The notes below the pieces were generated by a model. That model was not told where the DNA came from. It made no database searches and saw nothing but the letters and a program-made list of their open reading frames with translations. Below, one piece after another: positions 1 through 12,480 of a stretch of 64,000 nucleotides of DNA; position 1 is the first letter of the stretch, and each line of letters begins with the position of its first letter. A program made the translations under genes and the position numbers. This DNA is from Thuidium tamariscinum (lineage: Eukaryota; Streptophyta; Bryopsida; Hypnales; Thuidiaceae): the NCBI GenBank assembly GCA_947034885.2, contig OX344749.2, positions 29,713,501 to 29,777,500 on the forward strand. Direction: 5' to 3'.

Positions 1-315
1 GCTTGGTTTGTTTTCCACTTAAGTTGGTTGTGGCTGGCTTCAAGCTAAAGCTTGTAGAGCAACCGACGGAGGGCTGTCAAACTATTGATCGAGCTTGTTG
101 AGAGGGACAGTACTTGCATTCGTCCTCACACCTTGACACTCCTAATGACTTCTAACGTGCTTTGTTTCGTTTCGTACAGATCCGCGCGGAACGTATAGAA
201 TGCAACTGGACTTGAAGAATGTGGTAGTGACCGCTTGTACATGTTTTTATAGGAATGCCATCAATGAAGTGGCCCTAAATTTATTTGCAATCCAACATGT
301 GACTCATGGACTCAG

Positions 316-1061
316 GTCATGGGCGAGTATGACCCTGATGTTGCGGAGTATTTCTTCAAGGCTGGGGCTAATCGAGGTGGATCGCTGAAGCTTCTTTGCA
401 AAGATTTGAGTCAGGCCTGCGTGGGCCAACCAACTCGTTGGCTCAAGGTAATATAAGTTACTCCAAACGGATTCAAACTACGGATTCAAATTTTCATTTT
501 CAGGAATTCTTCCTTGAAGCCATTTCCGACGAAGGATACCCGTGGAAGCTCCAGATTGCGAAGATCGCTGCTCACAAAGCTTGTTTATGGACGTTAGGGC
601 TGATACAGCTAAAGGTGTGGTGTTAATGAACAGGATAGAGGACCGGATGAAGCATTCACTCCCAAAGTAGGCAAGCAAGCTGAAATGGACAAGCTCGTGC
701 GCACCCTCAAGCCTAGAGAATTGGGTTTGTAAATTTTTTCGATTTCCAATTTGTGAGTACGTGCAATTCCAAGTAGCTGTGAATTTTCAGCAACCCGTTT
801 GTACATGCAGAACGAAGCACCCGGATTGAAGTACCACTCGTGAGAGGATATTGAAAACAATCCTGAGATAGCATGCAGTGGAGGCCTTAGTCCTCGTGAG
901 ACCGACGACGACGACGAGGATGCCGACGATAGGAAGGTATCTGCTATACTGTGGTTGCAATTTCAATCTGCAGATGTGCACTTTTGTTTAGTTCATGTTC
1001 TTGATTTCGTTATGTTCAGGAAGCGAGGTCAGAAACAACTCTGAATCACGCCTGCGGGATG
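316..1061 (+). pseudogene. Saposin-like ER protein (MSAP/MIR-interacting-like) gene remnant
   Basis: Four exons can be chained in one frame: 316-447, 634-724, 791-936 and 1020-1061, each with AG before it and GT after it. The first encodes DPDVAEYFFKAGANRGG followed by LCKDLSQAC. The second gives DEAFTPKVGKQAEMDKLVRT. The third has an acidic run, TDDDDEDADD. This order (cysteine-containing helix, basic PK..AEM segment, acidic tail) resembles plant TLR4-regulator/MIR-interacting MSAP-type proteins, from memory of the family. Exon 3 holds an in-frame TGA at 841-843, between KYHS and EDIENN, where relatives have Arg; a CGA to TGA change would explain it. Upstream exons were not identified and may lie left of the window. 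An ORF at 487-626 between exons 1 and 2 looks non-coding. Family assignment is moderate; the exon chain is better supported. Confidence 0.45.
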
Positions 1062-2279
1062 GTAAGGCCTTTCTATAGATTGAATTTCTCTGTGTTCGTG
1101 GTAAGCTGGAAGAACTAGAATTTCCCCCGAGTATCGTCATCATAACTTCAACTCCACGTTTTCATCCTCTCTTCGTCAATGCTGATTTCCTATTTTGGCC
1201 CGAGGAGGGACTGCTCCGTCATTGCGGAGGAGTCGAAGTCTTGCCTGGAGGCATTTCAGTCCAGTGATAATGATATTGCTAACTGACATTTCTAATTGGC
1301 GATCTAAATGCTGTAAGTCAGACCAGGTGCGTGTCTGTCATGGGGAAACAACATAGCTAGACTTGGTGACAGTGTGACCAAACTTGGAGCTAGAGTGGGG
1401 GCACATACTCAAAGAACAATCCAGAATGCATCCAAAAGAGTAAGCTAAGCCACAAGACGCAGTAGTAGGTGGTGGTCTGGCAATAAGCTAGGCGCAAAAT
1501 CCTCCACTCCATCCCGTTCTAAACGGAAGTCAAGTTCAGACTTTGGTTCAGAAGCGTTATCATTTGTAATTCTTTCTTTTCTCCAGTTCTCAAAGGGGAA
1601 GAACTTAGCACCAGCATCAATCAAGAGCTCGTCTATTCGAGCGCCGCACCGAAGTCCCAGATTTCGCTTCTGGAATACAAAGCAGCTTGTGTGGCGATTA
1701 CCACTGCTTGCACGCACTAACTAATAAGCCCCGAATCTCAACATGCCTGCGACTTGCTACTCTTAGAATAAAGCTCCTCTTTCACGGCCAAGATTCTCCA
1801 AGGACATGAGGATCTCAAAGATGACCCAATAGCAGCTGGAGCATCGTCCTCAGCATGGATAGCTCGTTCATAGTTAAAGCCGTGAACCAATTTCCTTCTT
1901 TGTCCTTGAACACCAAATTTAACAATGCCATAACCCGAAATCCTAAAACATAATCCCAAACCCCCAAACCATAACTCTAAAATGAAACCTCAGTCAAACT
2001 CACCCCTTCTGCAACAATCTGGTTCTGCAGAGCAAATCCTTCTATAATCCTGACGCTGGAAAAACAGCAACAAATGGTCCAACACCGCAGGAAACATCTG
2101 ATACCGGTACATCAGTCAGTCACGAATTAGTCGTTGCAAAACTACGGACAATCTGCAATCCCTACTTTTCTTCTTCTCCACTTGGTTAACTCTCGATCAA
2201 CATCCGAATGCCTGGTTCGTATGGCGAGTTAAATATGCAAATGCTATCAATTAATAAGTTGTGTAATCTATAATCCTAT
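1062..2279. other. No supported gene
   Basis: This stretch lies between the saposin-like remnant and the U2 gene. The minus-strand open frame at 1445-1717 has a segment LGLRCGARIDELLIDAGA that faintly recalls AP-endonuclease-type proteins, but no flanking exon supports it. I see no RNA gene or repeat shared with the rest of the window. Confidence 0.4.
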
Positions 2280-2293
2280 TTGAACTTTGATTG
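2280..2293 (-). terminator. Plant snRNA 3' box
   Basis: On the minus strand the sequence reads CAATCAAAGTTCAA. It matches the plant snRNA 3'-end formation consensus CA(N)3-10AGTNNAA exactly, with five bases between CA and AGT. It lies about 25 bases beyond the likely mature 3' end of U2, in the right order to direct 3' processing of a polymerase II snRNA transcript. Confidence 0.8.
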
Positions 2294-2317
2294 GGTCCCT
2301 CCGGAGAGGACGGGAGG

Positions 2318-2510
2318 AGGGCTGCGCCAGCTAAAGAGGTAGTGCAGTACCGAGGCGACGCGCGCTGGGTCGAGCAGCAAGCTGCCGGATGGCCCCGCAC
2401 CCTGGAAAAATTAGATTAATATCATGGGAGTCGATGACCCCCGTATCAGATATTAAACTGATTAGAACAGATACTACACTTGATCTTAGCCAAAAGGCCG
2501 AGAAAGGTAT
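2318..2510 (-). ncRNA. U2: U2 spliceosomal snRNA
   Basis: U2 snRNA pairs with the intron branch point in the spliceosome. Read on the minus strand from 2510, the gene begins ATACCTTTCTCGGCC and contains the near-invariant run TTTTGGCTAAGATCAAGTGT. The branch-point recognition sequence GTAGTA is at 2477-2472. Stem-loop IIa/b follows, then an Sm-type site (AATTTTTCC). A 3' stem-loop has the loop core GGTACTGCACTACC, comparable to the U2 stem-loop IV that binds U2A'/U2B''. The length is about 193 nt, as in plants. The 5' end is set by the sequence; the 3' end (about 2318) is estimated from the closing stem and could shift by a few bases. With a full plant promoter and 3' box, this is probably an active gene. 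Confidence 0.95.
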
Positions 2511-2535
2511 GCTGCGCTCTCCAAACCCCGAGGAC

Positions 2536-2542
2536 TATATAC
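2536..2542 (-). promoter_or_regulatory. TATA box of U2 snRNA gene
   Basis: The minus strand reads GTATATA about 26-32 bases before the U2 start. With the upstream element about 31 bases further out, the spacing fits plant snRNA genes made by polymerase II. Polymerase III snRNA genes have a spacing about one helical turn shorter. Confidence 0.8.
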
Positions 2543-2572
2543 CCCTCCAGCGTGGGCCTCCAGTATCGCAAA

Positions 2573-2583
2573 CCTTGTGGGAC
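2573..2583 (-). promoter_or_regulatory. Upstream sequence element (USE) of U2 snRNA gene
   Basis: The minus strand reads GTCCCACAAGG, against the plant USE consensus RTCCCACATCG (9 of 11 positions match). It lies about 65-70 bases upstream of the U2 start, the usual distance. Confidence 0.8.
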
Positions 2584-2793
2584 AACTCCGGCCAGGAACG
2601 TTGTGAGTCTCGCGCTCACATATACGTACGTAACTCCATGAAGTTATTGGACTGGAAGTGTTTAGATCAGGTTCCTAACTAATCGGTGGGCGGACCCATT
2701 TTTAATCTACTGGTTCGCAGCTGTGGAACCATCTCGATATACAGTATGATTTTAATTGATCAAGAGGAACGCACTACGGAGAAGCCGGAACTA

Positions 2794-4465
<1,672 letters not shown>

Positions 4466-4716
4466 CTGCAACACCCTTATACCATTCATCAAAGATGAAA
4501 TCTCATACGTAGTTGCATAAAACAGTCCGAAAGTTGATTGACTTTAGCTCCAAATGTCCACTCTTTCAGGATGAATTTTCTGCCAATGAAAATAAGGGTT
4601 TGGGGTCAATAATTCATTTCATTATGGAATTGGGGTTTGGGGTTCGTGACAAAACAAGGAGAATCTGGAGGGGAAATATTTTTGCCCCCATCTGCCTGAC
4701 TAGGAATACCAACAGG

Positions 4717-5451
4717 TTTACCCTGAAACGCCGGGCCTGTGACCACTGGTTTCAGGCTCCACTCTCTGTCACTCAGTTTGTTACCATTTTGTAACCAGAT
4801 GTGTATGGAAATTTTTATTTTTATTTTTCAGAGATGAAACTGCATGTCCTCTGTACTTCACAGAAATTTCAGATTTTTTGAGGAAAATTGTATTTTCTGA
4901 ATTTTTTTTGAAGAGAAACTGAAGAAAAAATCATAGAAAATAGAAAAAATTCTCAAAAAATCTGAAAATTTCACCATGTGTGAAAAATACAGTGGAAATC
5001 ATCATGGTATAAACTAATTTGCCGTGTACATCTATAATTAGAATGCAGTGGACATTGAAAATACAGACAAAGTTTAAACTACAATAAAATATTCAGTTTT
5101 ACGAATTTTTCCAAAATTTCAATTGGAGAAGAAACTAGAGTTCAGGACCTCCATTTCATTAGTTGGGCTCAAATTCAAAAAATGTTGTTTTCAAGGAGAA
5201 ATTCCAGATTTACTCAATTTCTCAAAATACACTAAAATGACAAATTTTGCCATCCGTTTTTTCTTCATTAATTCTCAACTACATGAAAAGAAATATCAAT
5301 TACACTAAAAATTCACTTGGACACTCTTTGTAAGTCAACATGAAAGGTCATTGAAAAAAAAATGGATGAAAAAACTACTTTTCAGGCTTCAGATGGCGTG
5401 GAGAAGTCATTCATAAGCCATAGAATGGCGCTGCTGGCGCTTAGGGGTTAA
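4717..5451. mobile_element. TTAA-flanked TIR element, copy T1
   Basis: The right end reads GCTTAGGGG then TTAA (5448-5451). The left end is TTTA then CCCTGAAACG, a decayed TTAA-CCCYTAAAG. The interior is clearly similar along its length to 25,712-26,444 and, inverted, to 29,924-31,338; for example, TTTATTTTTCAGAGATGAAA and TTTCACCATGTGTG recur. No protein-coding capacity is evident. It lies just upstream of the truncated alcohol dehydrogenase. Confidence 0.75.
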
Positions 5452-5544
5452 TGCAATCCTAAATAAGTCTTTGCATAAGATCCTATATTCAAACTTCCAG
5501 TGGCCACAGAGGGAGGAAGCTGCTCTGCATCTTCTAGTTATACT

Positions 5545-7147
5545 AAGGGCCGGTTTATATTGGGCCTGGGGCCGGATGGAAGGTCGGCCGGATTTGCCTT
5601 CAATCCGGCCCCAATTTTCCCATCCGGCCCTTGTTAATATAAACCCCTTGGGCCGGATTCTAGAGCCTAATTTCCGATTCATGTGCTCTTAGATTTTCTC
5701 ATTGCTCGATAAAATCAATTAACATATTAAAAAACAACTTAAAAATATGAATGTTTATTTTTTCTCTTCTTCTAATCTTTATTGAAAAATAAACAAAAAA
5801 ATATTTTTTTTTGTTTCTTTATTTTCTTCCTATTTATTTTACTTCTAAAACAAAAATATTGTTTTTCTACAAATTTTTTACCTTACAAAATTAGTGGGAG
5901 GTGGTGCAAATCTAATGAGACCATTCAAAGATGTATAAGATGAACTATCAAGGAAAAAAATTCATTAAAATTTCATACAATCTAGCACTAGAATGGCTAT
6001 AGAAAGAGGTTTCAAATGTTTAAAAGGAAGATGGAAGATTTGATGTGCTACTAATTTACAAAATTGATTTATGCTAAATTATAAAATGACTTGAATTAAA
6101 TGCCAAATTCAACTTTATTCTTCCTAAATTTCTTTGAAAAGTCAATAAGATCTTAAATGGTAGCTTGAAAAGTAAACCACCATATTTTGCTAAAACTATT
6201 TTGAAATATAAAAATATAATACAGTGTCCAAATGTTGCGTTCTTTGGTCTATAGAAAATTCCTTTCACATCCCAACAATGAAATAGAGAAATATGAACTA
6301 TTTTTAATGGTAATTGTTAGCAAGTAAACAATTAAATTTATTCAAATCGTTAAACAAAATATATATTTTTTAAATTTAACCATTTGAGGTTAATTTAATT
6401 TTTAATTTTTAAAAATTATTATGTTATTATTATGAAGATTAAAATTATTTAAATAATTATTTGAACTATAAATATTTGAATAATCATTTAAATTAAAATT
6501 TTGTTAAATTTTATTAAAATTAATAATTATATTAATGATTATTTGAATTAAAATTCATACTCCCTGATACTCCCTGTTTCATTAATATAAATAGAACCAG
6601 TGATTAATCATCACATTAAATATTAGTTATTCAAATAATTATTCAAATAACTAATAATTAATTATCTAAAACAATAATTATTTGAATTAAAATTCATACT
6701 CCCTGATACTCCTTGTTTGATTAAGCAAAACATACTGAGCGGCCCAATTGTTCAAAAAAAACAAAAACAAAAAACATACTGACAGCAAAAACAGAAAGCC
6801 ACTTCAAGACAAACAAGTAAGAAAAAAAAATAGAGATTTTAAGAAAACAAAAGTGAAGTTTAAAAAATTGAAGGTAGAGATTTCTTTGATCCAACGGAGG
6901 AGCCCAATCCGGCCCTAGATGGGAGTTCCGGCCACCCCAAACCTCGTCCCAATTACTCCCTTGGGGCCGGATGGTTTGGCGCCAAAATCATGCCACCTAA
7001 GACGACACGTAGGATGAGTTATAGTTCCGGCCGGCCCCAAGTATAAACCCCTTGGGCCGGATTTGGAGAAATTGAGTGATACTATTGGTTCAAACTTGGA
7101 GAGTTCCGGCCGGCCTTCAATCCGGCCCCAAGTATAAACCGGCCCTT
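5545..7147. mobile_element. 1.6-kb element with AAGGGCCGG terminal inverted repeats
   Basis: The left end AAGGGCCGGTTTATA and right end TATAAACCGGCCCTT are exact inverted copies, and the similarity continues inward. Each end has subterminal copies of ATCCGGCCC and of TAAACCCCTTGGGCCGGAT (5641-5656, 7041-7062), so each end can fold on itself. The interior is very AT-rich, with a repeated block ATTCATACTCCCTGATACTCC at about 6553 and 6692. No transposase frame is visible, so it is non-autonomous. No unambiguous target duplication was found (flanks TACTA and TATTA). It ends about 250 bases upstream of the RPT4 start codon and may supply part of the promoter region. Confidence 0.7.
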
Positions 7148-7309
7148 ATTATTAATTAACCTCTCCCCTTCAGTCCGGAACGAATAAAGAAAAGTATAGA
7201 GAGGAAAGAAAAGGAATGGTTCGAAAGAAAAGGAAGAAGAGCACCGTCTTGGTCTCGTCCACGCAGAGCTTCTTCGACTTGCGCTAGGCTTGGCACTAAA
7301 GCGACCATC

Positions 7310-7324
7310 ATGTCGAAACCCTAA
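7310..7324 (+). promoter_or_regulatory. Telo-box and four-codon upstream ORF before RPT4
   Basis: The plant telo-box AAACCCTAA (7316-7324) lies 78 bases upstream of the RPT4 ATG, as is common in promoters or leaders of growth-related plant genes. If transcription starts before 7310, it is also the end of a minimal upstream ORF, ATG TCG AAA CCC TAA. Confidence 0.55.
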
Positions 7325-7401
7325 TCGCTTCTTCCACTCTCCTTCACAACGATCGTCACCGCTCGTGCAGCTCAGTGCGATTGTTTCCCTTTGTTATCAC
7401 C

Positions 7402-10400
7402 ATGGCGGACCCCGAGGTGGCGCGGGCGGATTACCGGCGCAAGCTCATGCACCACAAGGAGCTGGATTCCAGGCTACGCAATCGTCAGTACTTGCCTCTG
7501 CTATCCTTCTTAGGGTTACTTCAGAGATTACTCCCGTCAGGTCTCTGTTGTAAGCATGCGCTGAAAACGTTTTTCAAGGTTTCGGCAAATGAGCTTAATT
7601 TGTGGTGTTTGATTTTTTCAGTGCGAGAAAATGTAAAGATTGCGAGGAAGGACTTCGTAAGACTGAGGATGACTTGAAGGCTCTTCAGAGCGTGCGCCAA
7701 ATTATTGGGGAGGTGTTGAGGCAACTGGATTCCGAACGATGTGAGTGTTTGCTTGCTTCATGTAGGGTTGAGAGACGTTCTAATTGGTAGTGTTGCGCGA
7801 TCGTTTGGAGGTTTGATGATTGACTGGATTCGAAGGGAGTGATCAGCTCAGGGAGAATCACCTATATGTTGCTGCGCTTAGTTCCTATGACTATGACGCC
7901 GGTCAATTTTTTATTGACGTTCTTGTTGGCGAAGGAAAGAGGACTTCAACGCACCTGAGAATGCGATATGTGGATACCTTGAGTAAACGAAAGTTATGAA
8001 TGTTCAGTATTTTTATTTTTATTCGTAGAGCTAAAACCGACACTTGAATGATCTTGGGGTGGTCTACATCCTGTAATTCGATACGAAACCATAGTTCAAG
8101 ATTTCAAGGCGGCGATTTTGGGTCAGTGGTTGCGATTGTGACTATTTTTTGAAGGTTCAATTGTATTTTTTGTTGGACAGTGATTGTGAAGGCTAGCAGT
8201 GGTCCACGGTACGTCGTTGGATGCCGCAACAAGGTGGACAAAGAGAAGTTGGTGGCTGGTACTCGAGTGGCTCTGGATATGACTACGCTGACAATCATGC
8301 GAGCACTTCCAAGAGAGGTGAGCTCGGTGATTTGATTCTGTATTGATTCTCAAACCCTAAGTTACGACTTTATTAGATTGGAATCTATGTTTCGGTTGTG
8401 CCATTGGAGTTCTCAGGTAGGAACAACCGTGATGGCCTCTTTAGATGCTGAGCATAGTTCCTTTGATTAGAGTCTACTACTTGTTTTTGATGCTCTTGTT
8501 GGCAAATGGAAGAGGATTGCGACGCACCAAAGTATGCGTTATTTGAATACTGTATACAAATGTTATTTTGCTAACGATTTAAAACCGACACTTGAACAGG
8601 GGTTTGGGTGGTATTCTTCCTCTTAATATTAATCATTATGTACTCACTGTACGATTTTAGGGTTGCAGGTTTGGGGCAGTGACGATTATGGATGTTCCTA
8701 CTAAAAAAATTCCCTTCGGGTTCTGTCATTAGAGTACTACACTGAAGTTGATGTATTCGTATAAGTAGGGTTTGGGCTCTCTTTGTTGGATTCTGTGTTA
8801 AATGCATTTCGATAGTACGCTTGTGTATCGGTTTTTAAGTTTATTCGCTTTTCCTTCCGTTTCTGCAATTTATGTATCTTTGTCCTTATATTTTCAATAA
8901 TGTGTGCTTCTAGGTTGACCCTGTAGTGTACAATATGCTCCACGAGGATCCTGGAAATATTAGCTACTCTGCGGTTGGAGGACTAAGTGACCAGATTCGG
9001 GAACTTCGTGAGTCGATTGAGTTGCCGCTTATGAACCCTGAACTCTTCTTGCGAGTTGGTATTAAGCCTCCTAAGGTAAATCATTGATCTGTGTTCCCAG
9101 TTTGAAATACTATCACTTTTGCTACATTTCACCCCAAGATTTTCATGCATTCCTTTTTTATACTTCTTGGCCCCTCGAACCCTACATCACATCAAATGTA
9201 TTGTTTCACATCTGCAAAATATGGTCGTCAAATTGTTTAATATTTTCATGATCTTTCCCTAATAGTAGCATGGGTTCTCTTACAGGGTGTATTGTTGTAC
9301 GGCCCTCCTGGAACTGGCAAAACCCTTCTGGCAAGAGCAATTGCCAGCAATATTGATGCTAATTTCTTAAAGGTAAGAGAAACTTGGGTCGGATTTCATC
9401 GAGTTGATGTGAGTCAGACCTTCTGTGAGCATTTACATAGATCTGTTGGTACATTTTTGTTTTTGATAGTCACTTAGGCTTCTGTAATTAGATAATCGTG
9501 AAATTCTGGTTGGATGGACGTGCGCAACAGTCTGTCAGTGTGTCTGATTTGTGTTTTTTCGCTTGTTCAGGTGGTTTCTAGTGCGATCGTGGACAAATAC
9601 ATAGGGGAAAGTGCAAGGCTCATTAGGGAGATGTTTAGTTATGCTCGCGACCATCAAGTACTATCTCTCTCCATCTGCCCTTGGTTTGTATGTTCCAAGA
9701 TCGAGACTATTGCACGGTCTGTGGGGTGTAATGTCTTTCTAATGCGCATACTTTTTTACCCTGGCTTGTCTTTGCAGCCATGCATCATATTTATGGATGA
9801 GATCGATGCAATTGGAGGTCGTCGGTTTAGCGAGGGCACGAGTGCCGATCGAGAAATTCAGCGCACTCTGATGGAGCTCTTGAATCAACTTGACGGTTTT
9901 GATCAGCTTGGAAAGGTAATGTGGACTCTTAAATCATTTGAAATAAATTGAATCTATCTCTGAAACATTGTTCTGATGTGATGAGACAAATCATATGCAT
10001 CTTCCTTTTGTATTGTCATTGAGGTTTCCTGGCACTGCAATTAAAATGATGCAGGGTGTGAAACTTTCTGCTTATCAGTGAATACTTTCTTATTATTCAC
10101 ATTTAATTGAGAGTGCAGGTAAAGATGATTATGGCTACAAATCGGCCAGATGTTCTTGACCCTGCACTACTCCGACCTGGTCGTCTGGATCGAAAGATTG
10201 AGATTCCTCTACCAAACGAGCAATCCCGGACAGAGATTTTGAAAATTCATGCATCTGGGATTACAAAGCATGGGGAGATCGATTACGAGGCTATAGTTAA
10301 ACTTGCCGAGGTAGAGTTTTTATTCTTATTTCATATCTATGTTTCATCATCAACTGAGACACATATTGTCTAGCTGAGAGGTTTAGGTTGGATGAGGACT

Positions 10401-10805
10401 GTTCCATCAGACATCTGGCTACCATTGATTTGTATATTTTTGAAGGAAGGCGATCTGTGGGTGGCTGACTTTTGTTCATTACAGGGTTTCAATGGAGCCG
10501 ATCTTCGCAATGTATGTACTGAAGCAGGCATGTTTGCTATACGGGCTGATCGTGATTATGTTGTACAAGAGGACTTCATGAAGGTATGTCTCTTATCTCT
10601 TTTGTGAAGTGGGTTGACTGAGATAGTTGTAAATCTTGAAATGTCATGTAGGGCTGTACAATGTTAATAGTTGTCTTAAACCTTTAAGTCACATCTGTTT
10701 GTGCTTTACGTAGTTTGTGGTTTTCTCCAGGCTGTCCGGAAACTGACGGATGCAAAGAAGCTGGAGTCAAGTGCTCATTACAGCACGGATTTTGGCAAGG
10801 AGTAG
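7402..10805 (+). CDS. RPT4: 26S proteasome regulatory ATPase RPT4 (ten exons; apparent frameshift in exon 2)
   Basis: RPT4 is one of six AAA ATPases in the 19S particle base; it unfolds ubiquitinated substrates and opens the 20S gate. Exons: 7402-7483, 7622-7740, 8181-8317, 8914-9075, 9286-9372, 9571-9657, 9778-9915, 10119-10310, 10485-10583, 10731-10805. All internal borders are GT/AG. The start ATG opens [15 protein letters not shown]. Exon 1-2 encode the coiled-coil region, exon 3-4 the OB-fold and linker, exon 5 Walker A (GPPGTGKT), exon 7 Walker B ([12 protein letters not shown]) and the [13 protein letters not shown] pore region, and exon 8 the sensor and arginine-finger block ([20 protein letters not shown]). 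The stop is TAG after YSTDFGKE. The expected length is 392 residues against about 399 in Arabidopsis. In exon 2 only two bases (GT, 7657-7658) stand between KDF and KTEDDLK where a codon is expected, so the frame breaks. A conserved QSVGQ is also QSVRQ. Confidence 0.95.
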
Positions 10806-12480
10806 ATTGGGCAAATTCGTTTTCATGCCTCCCAGGTATTTATGCACAGAGCCGGGACTCTCAAGGCTGCAGCAGTCTCAGGCAAATATATGTTCAATTC
10901 TGACTTCGTGTTCTGCCACTTGTGAAGAATAAATCTTCCTCTGTTTCTATATACAAATGTTACTATTTTCAAATCTGGTTAATTGTTCATAGTTATCCTT
11001 TTCGTTCTCTTTTAATACCATTTCCGTCAATGCTAGTATGTCCCTTTAGGAGTTGTTGCCAGTAATTTTCGGTAGTTGGCTACACACAAGCTGCATAAAA
11101 CTGATCTCCTTCTACGTTCCCTACTGTTAACAAGCAGTGATTTATTTATTTTTAGATGAATCATTTTCTTTCCAATCTTCAAGATATCAGTTACACCGCT
11201 ATTTCATAGGTTTGATCCTAATTCAAACACTGAAAATATTGTAGCAGTGTTTGGATAGAAAGCAACATCATTTTACAAGTAGCTTGTGGTTTAATACGAG
11301 ATATTTATATGTGAATTGAAGAGAGAAAGTGTGGTCTCTGAGCTCAGTTGAAGAGGAATGAGCTACTACCGTAGTCATATCGGTTCATGAGATTCAACCC
11401 AAAAAAGCTTTTTGGAAACAAGTAACATGTGTCATTGTTTGATTGCTTGCAGCGCTTGAGTAGATGCTGTGAATATACAAAATCATTAATTACTTGTCGA
11501 TACAGTGATTGCGCTTGTTCAAGACATTTTTCTTCGGAAGAATTGGAAGGGAAAGTTTCTGCAGACGTTCGGAGTTTTGCACCAACATGCTGCTCCAAGT
11601 CAGATCGAGTTCAATACTTAATTTATTTATCATCGTCACGTTCAGAATATTCAGAGTTTTGCCATACTTGCTAAGTTAGCTCAAATTAGTTAGGTTCAAA
11701 TAAGCAATTGAGTGTTGTTCCTATCATTGAATTGTTTTGGAAGTCAAAAGAGTACTCTGAATTTTCTTCTTAAGCATTATTTGGAGTTTGTGTGAATAAA
11801 CTATGAGTTTTCTTAGTGGTGAAAATATGTGTATCTAAAAGTACCCCTTGTTTGTCATGAATATTTATAAGACATTTGAGGTATTTGTAAAGTACACTAA
11901 ACCGGGGTTTAAACCCATGAGTTTTGTGAAAAAGTTGGTTGAGTTAAAAAAGCCGAAATAAAAGTGGGTATGAAACTTATTTTTCCATCGAAATGGTGCC
12001 TAAAAAAGTTTGGTCCCCACTTTTGAAGTAGTGTGACATAAGTATCTTGCAAAAAAGGTTGATGCTTCAACTATAGTTGCCTTCTCAACTTCAAAAAAAG
12101 TCATATCCAAAGGGGGGGATTTTACAAATAACTCAATTGTAGGCAAGAATAAGAAGGGTTTGGTTTTAGAAAGGGATCACAATTAGGTGCAATTACCTCA
12201 ATTATTGGAGAAATGAACCAAAATTGAATTTCTTCAACAAATAGTGTTTGGTATAAGGTAGGTAGGTACATCCAAAAGTGCCACATTCCATCTGCTATGC
12301 ACATACATTTCCAAAATCAGTCATGTTTAGACTCTAGATGGTGCTTTCAAAAACTCACTTTGACCATTAATAACTTTTGCATATCAGTATTCAAATCCGA
12401 CATTCTTTTGGAGAATTGGAGTTTCACAAAATGAAAGATGGTGGATTGGAGATTGAAAACTACAGAAAGGTGTTCCAAGG
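10806..12480. other. RPT4 3' flank, no further gene
   Basis: AT-rich sequence. Short open frames on both strands around 11,344-11,674 have no recognisable motif and overlap each other. The stretch probably contains the RPT4 3' UTR, but no poly(A) signal can be assigned with confidence. Confidence 0.4.

Noticed and set aside
487-626. Open stretch EFFLEAISDEGYPWKLQIAKIAAHK as an exon
   Set aside because: It has an acceptor in front, but no fitting donor, and it does not match the family between the two flanking exons; splicing 447 to 634 keeps frame without it.
7290-7553. Frame overlapping RPT4 exon 1
   Set aside because: Different frame from RPT4, reads through the exon 1 donor, and the RPT4 N-terminus is clearly encoded from 7402.
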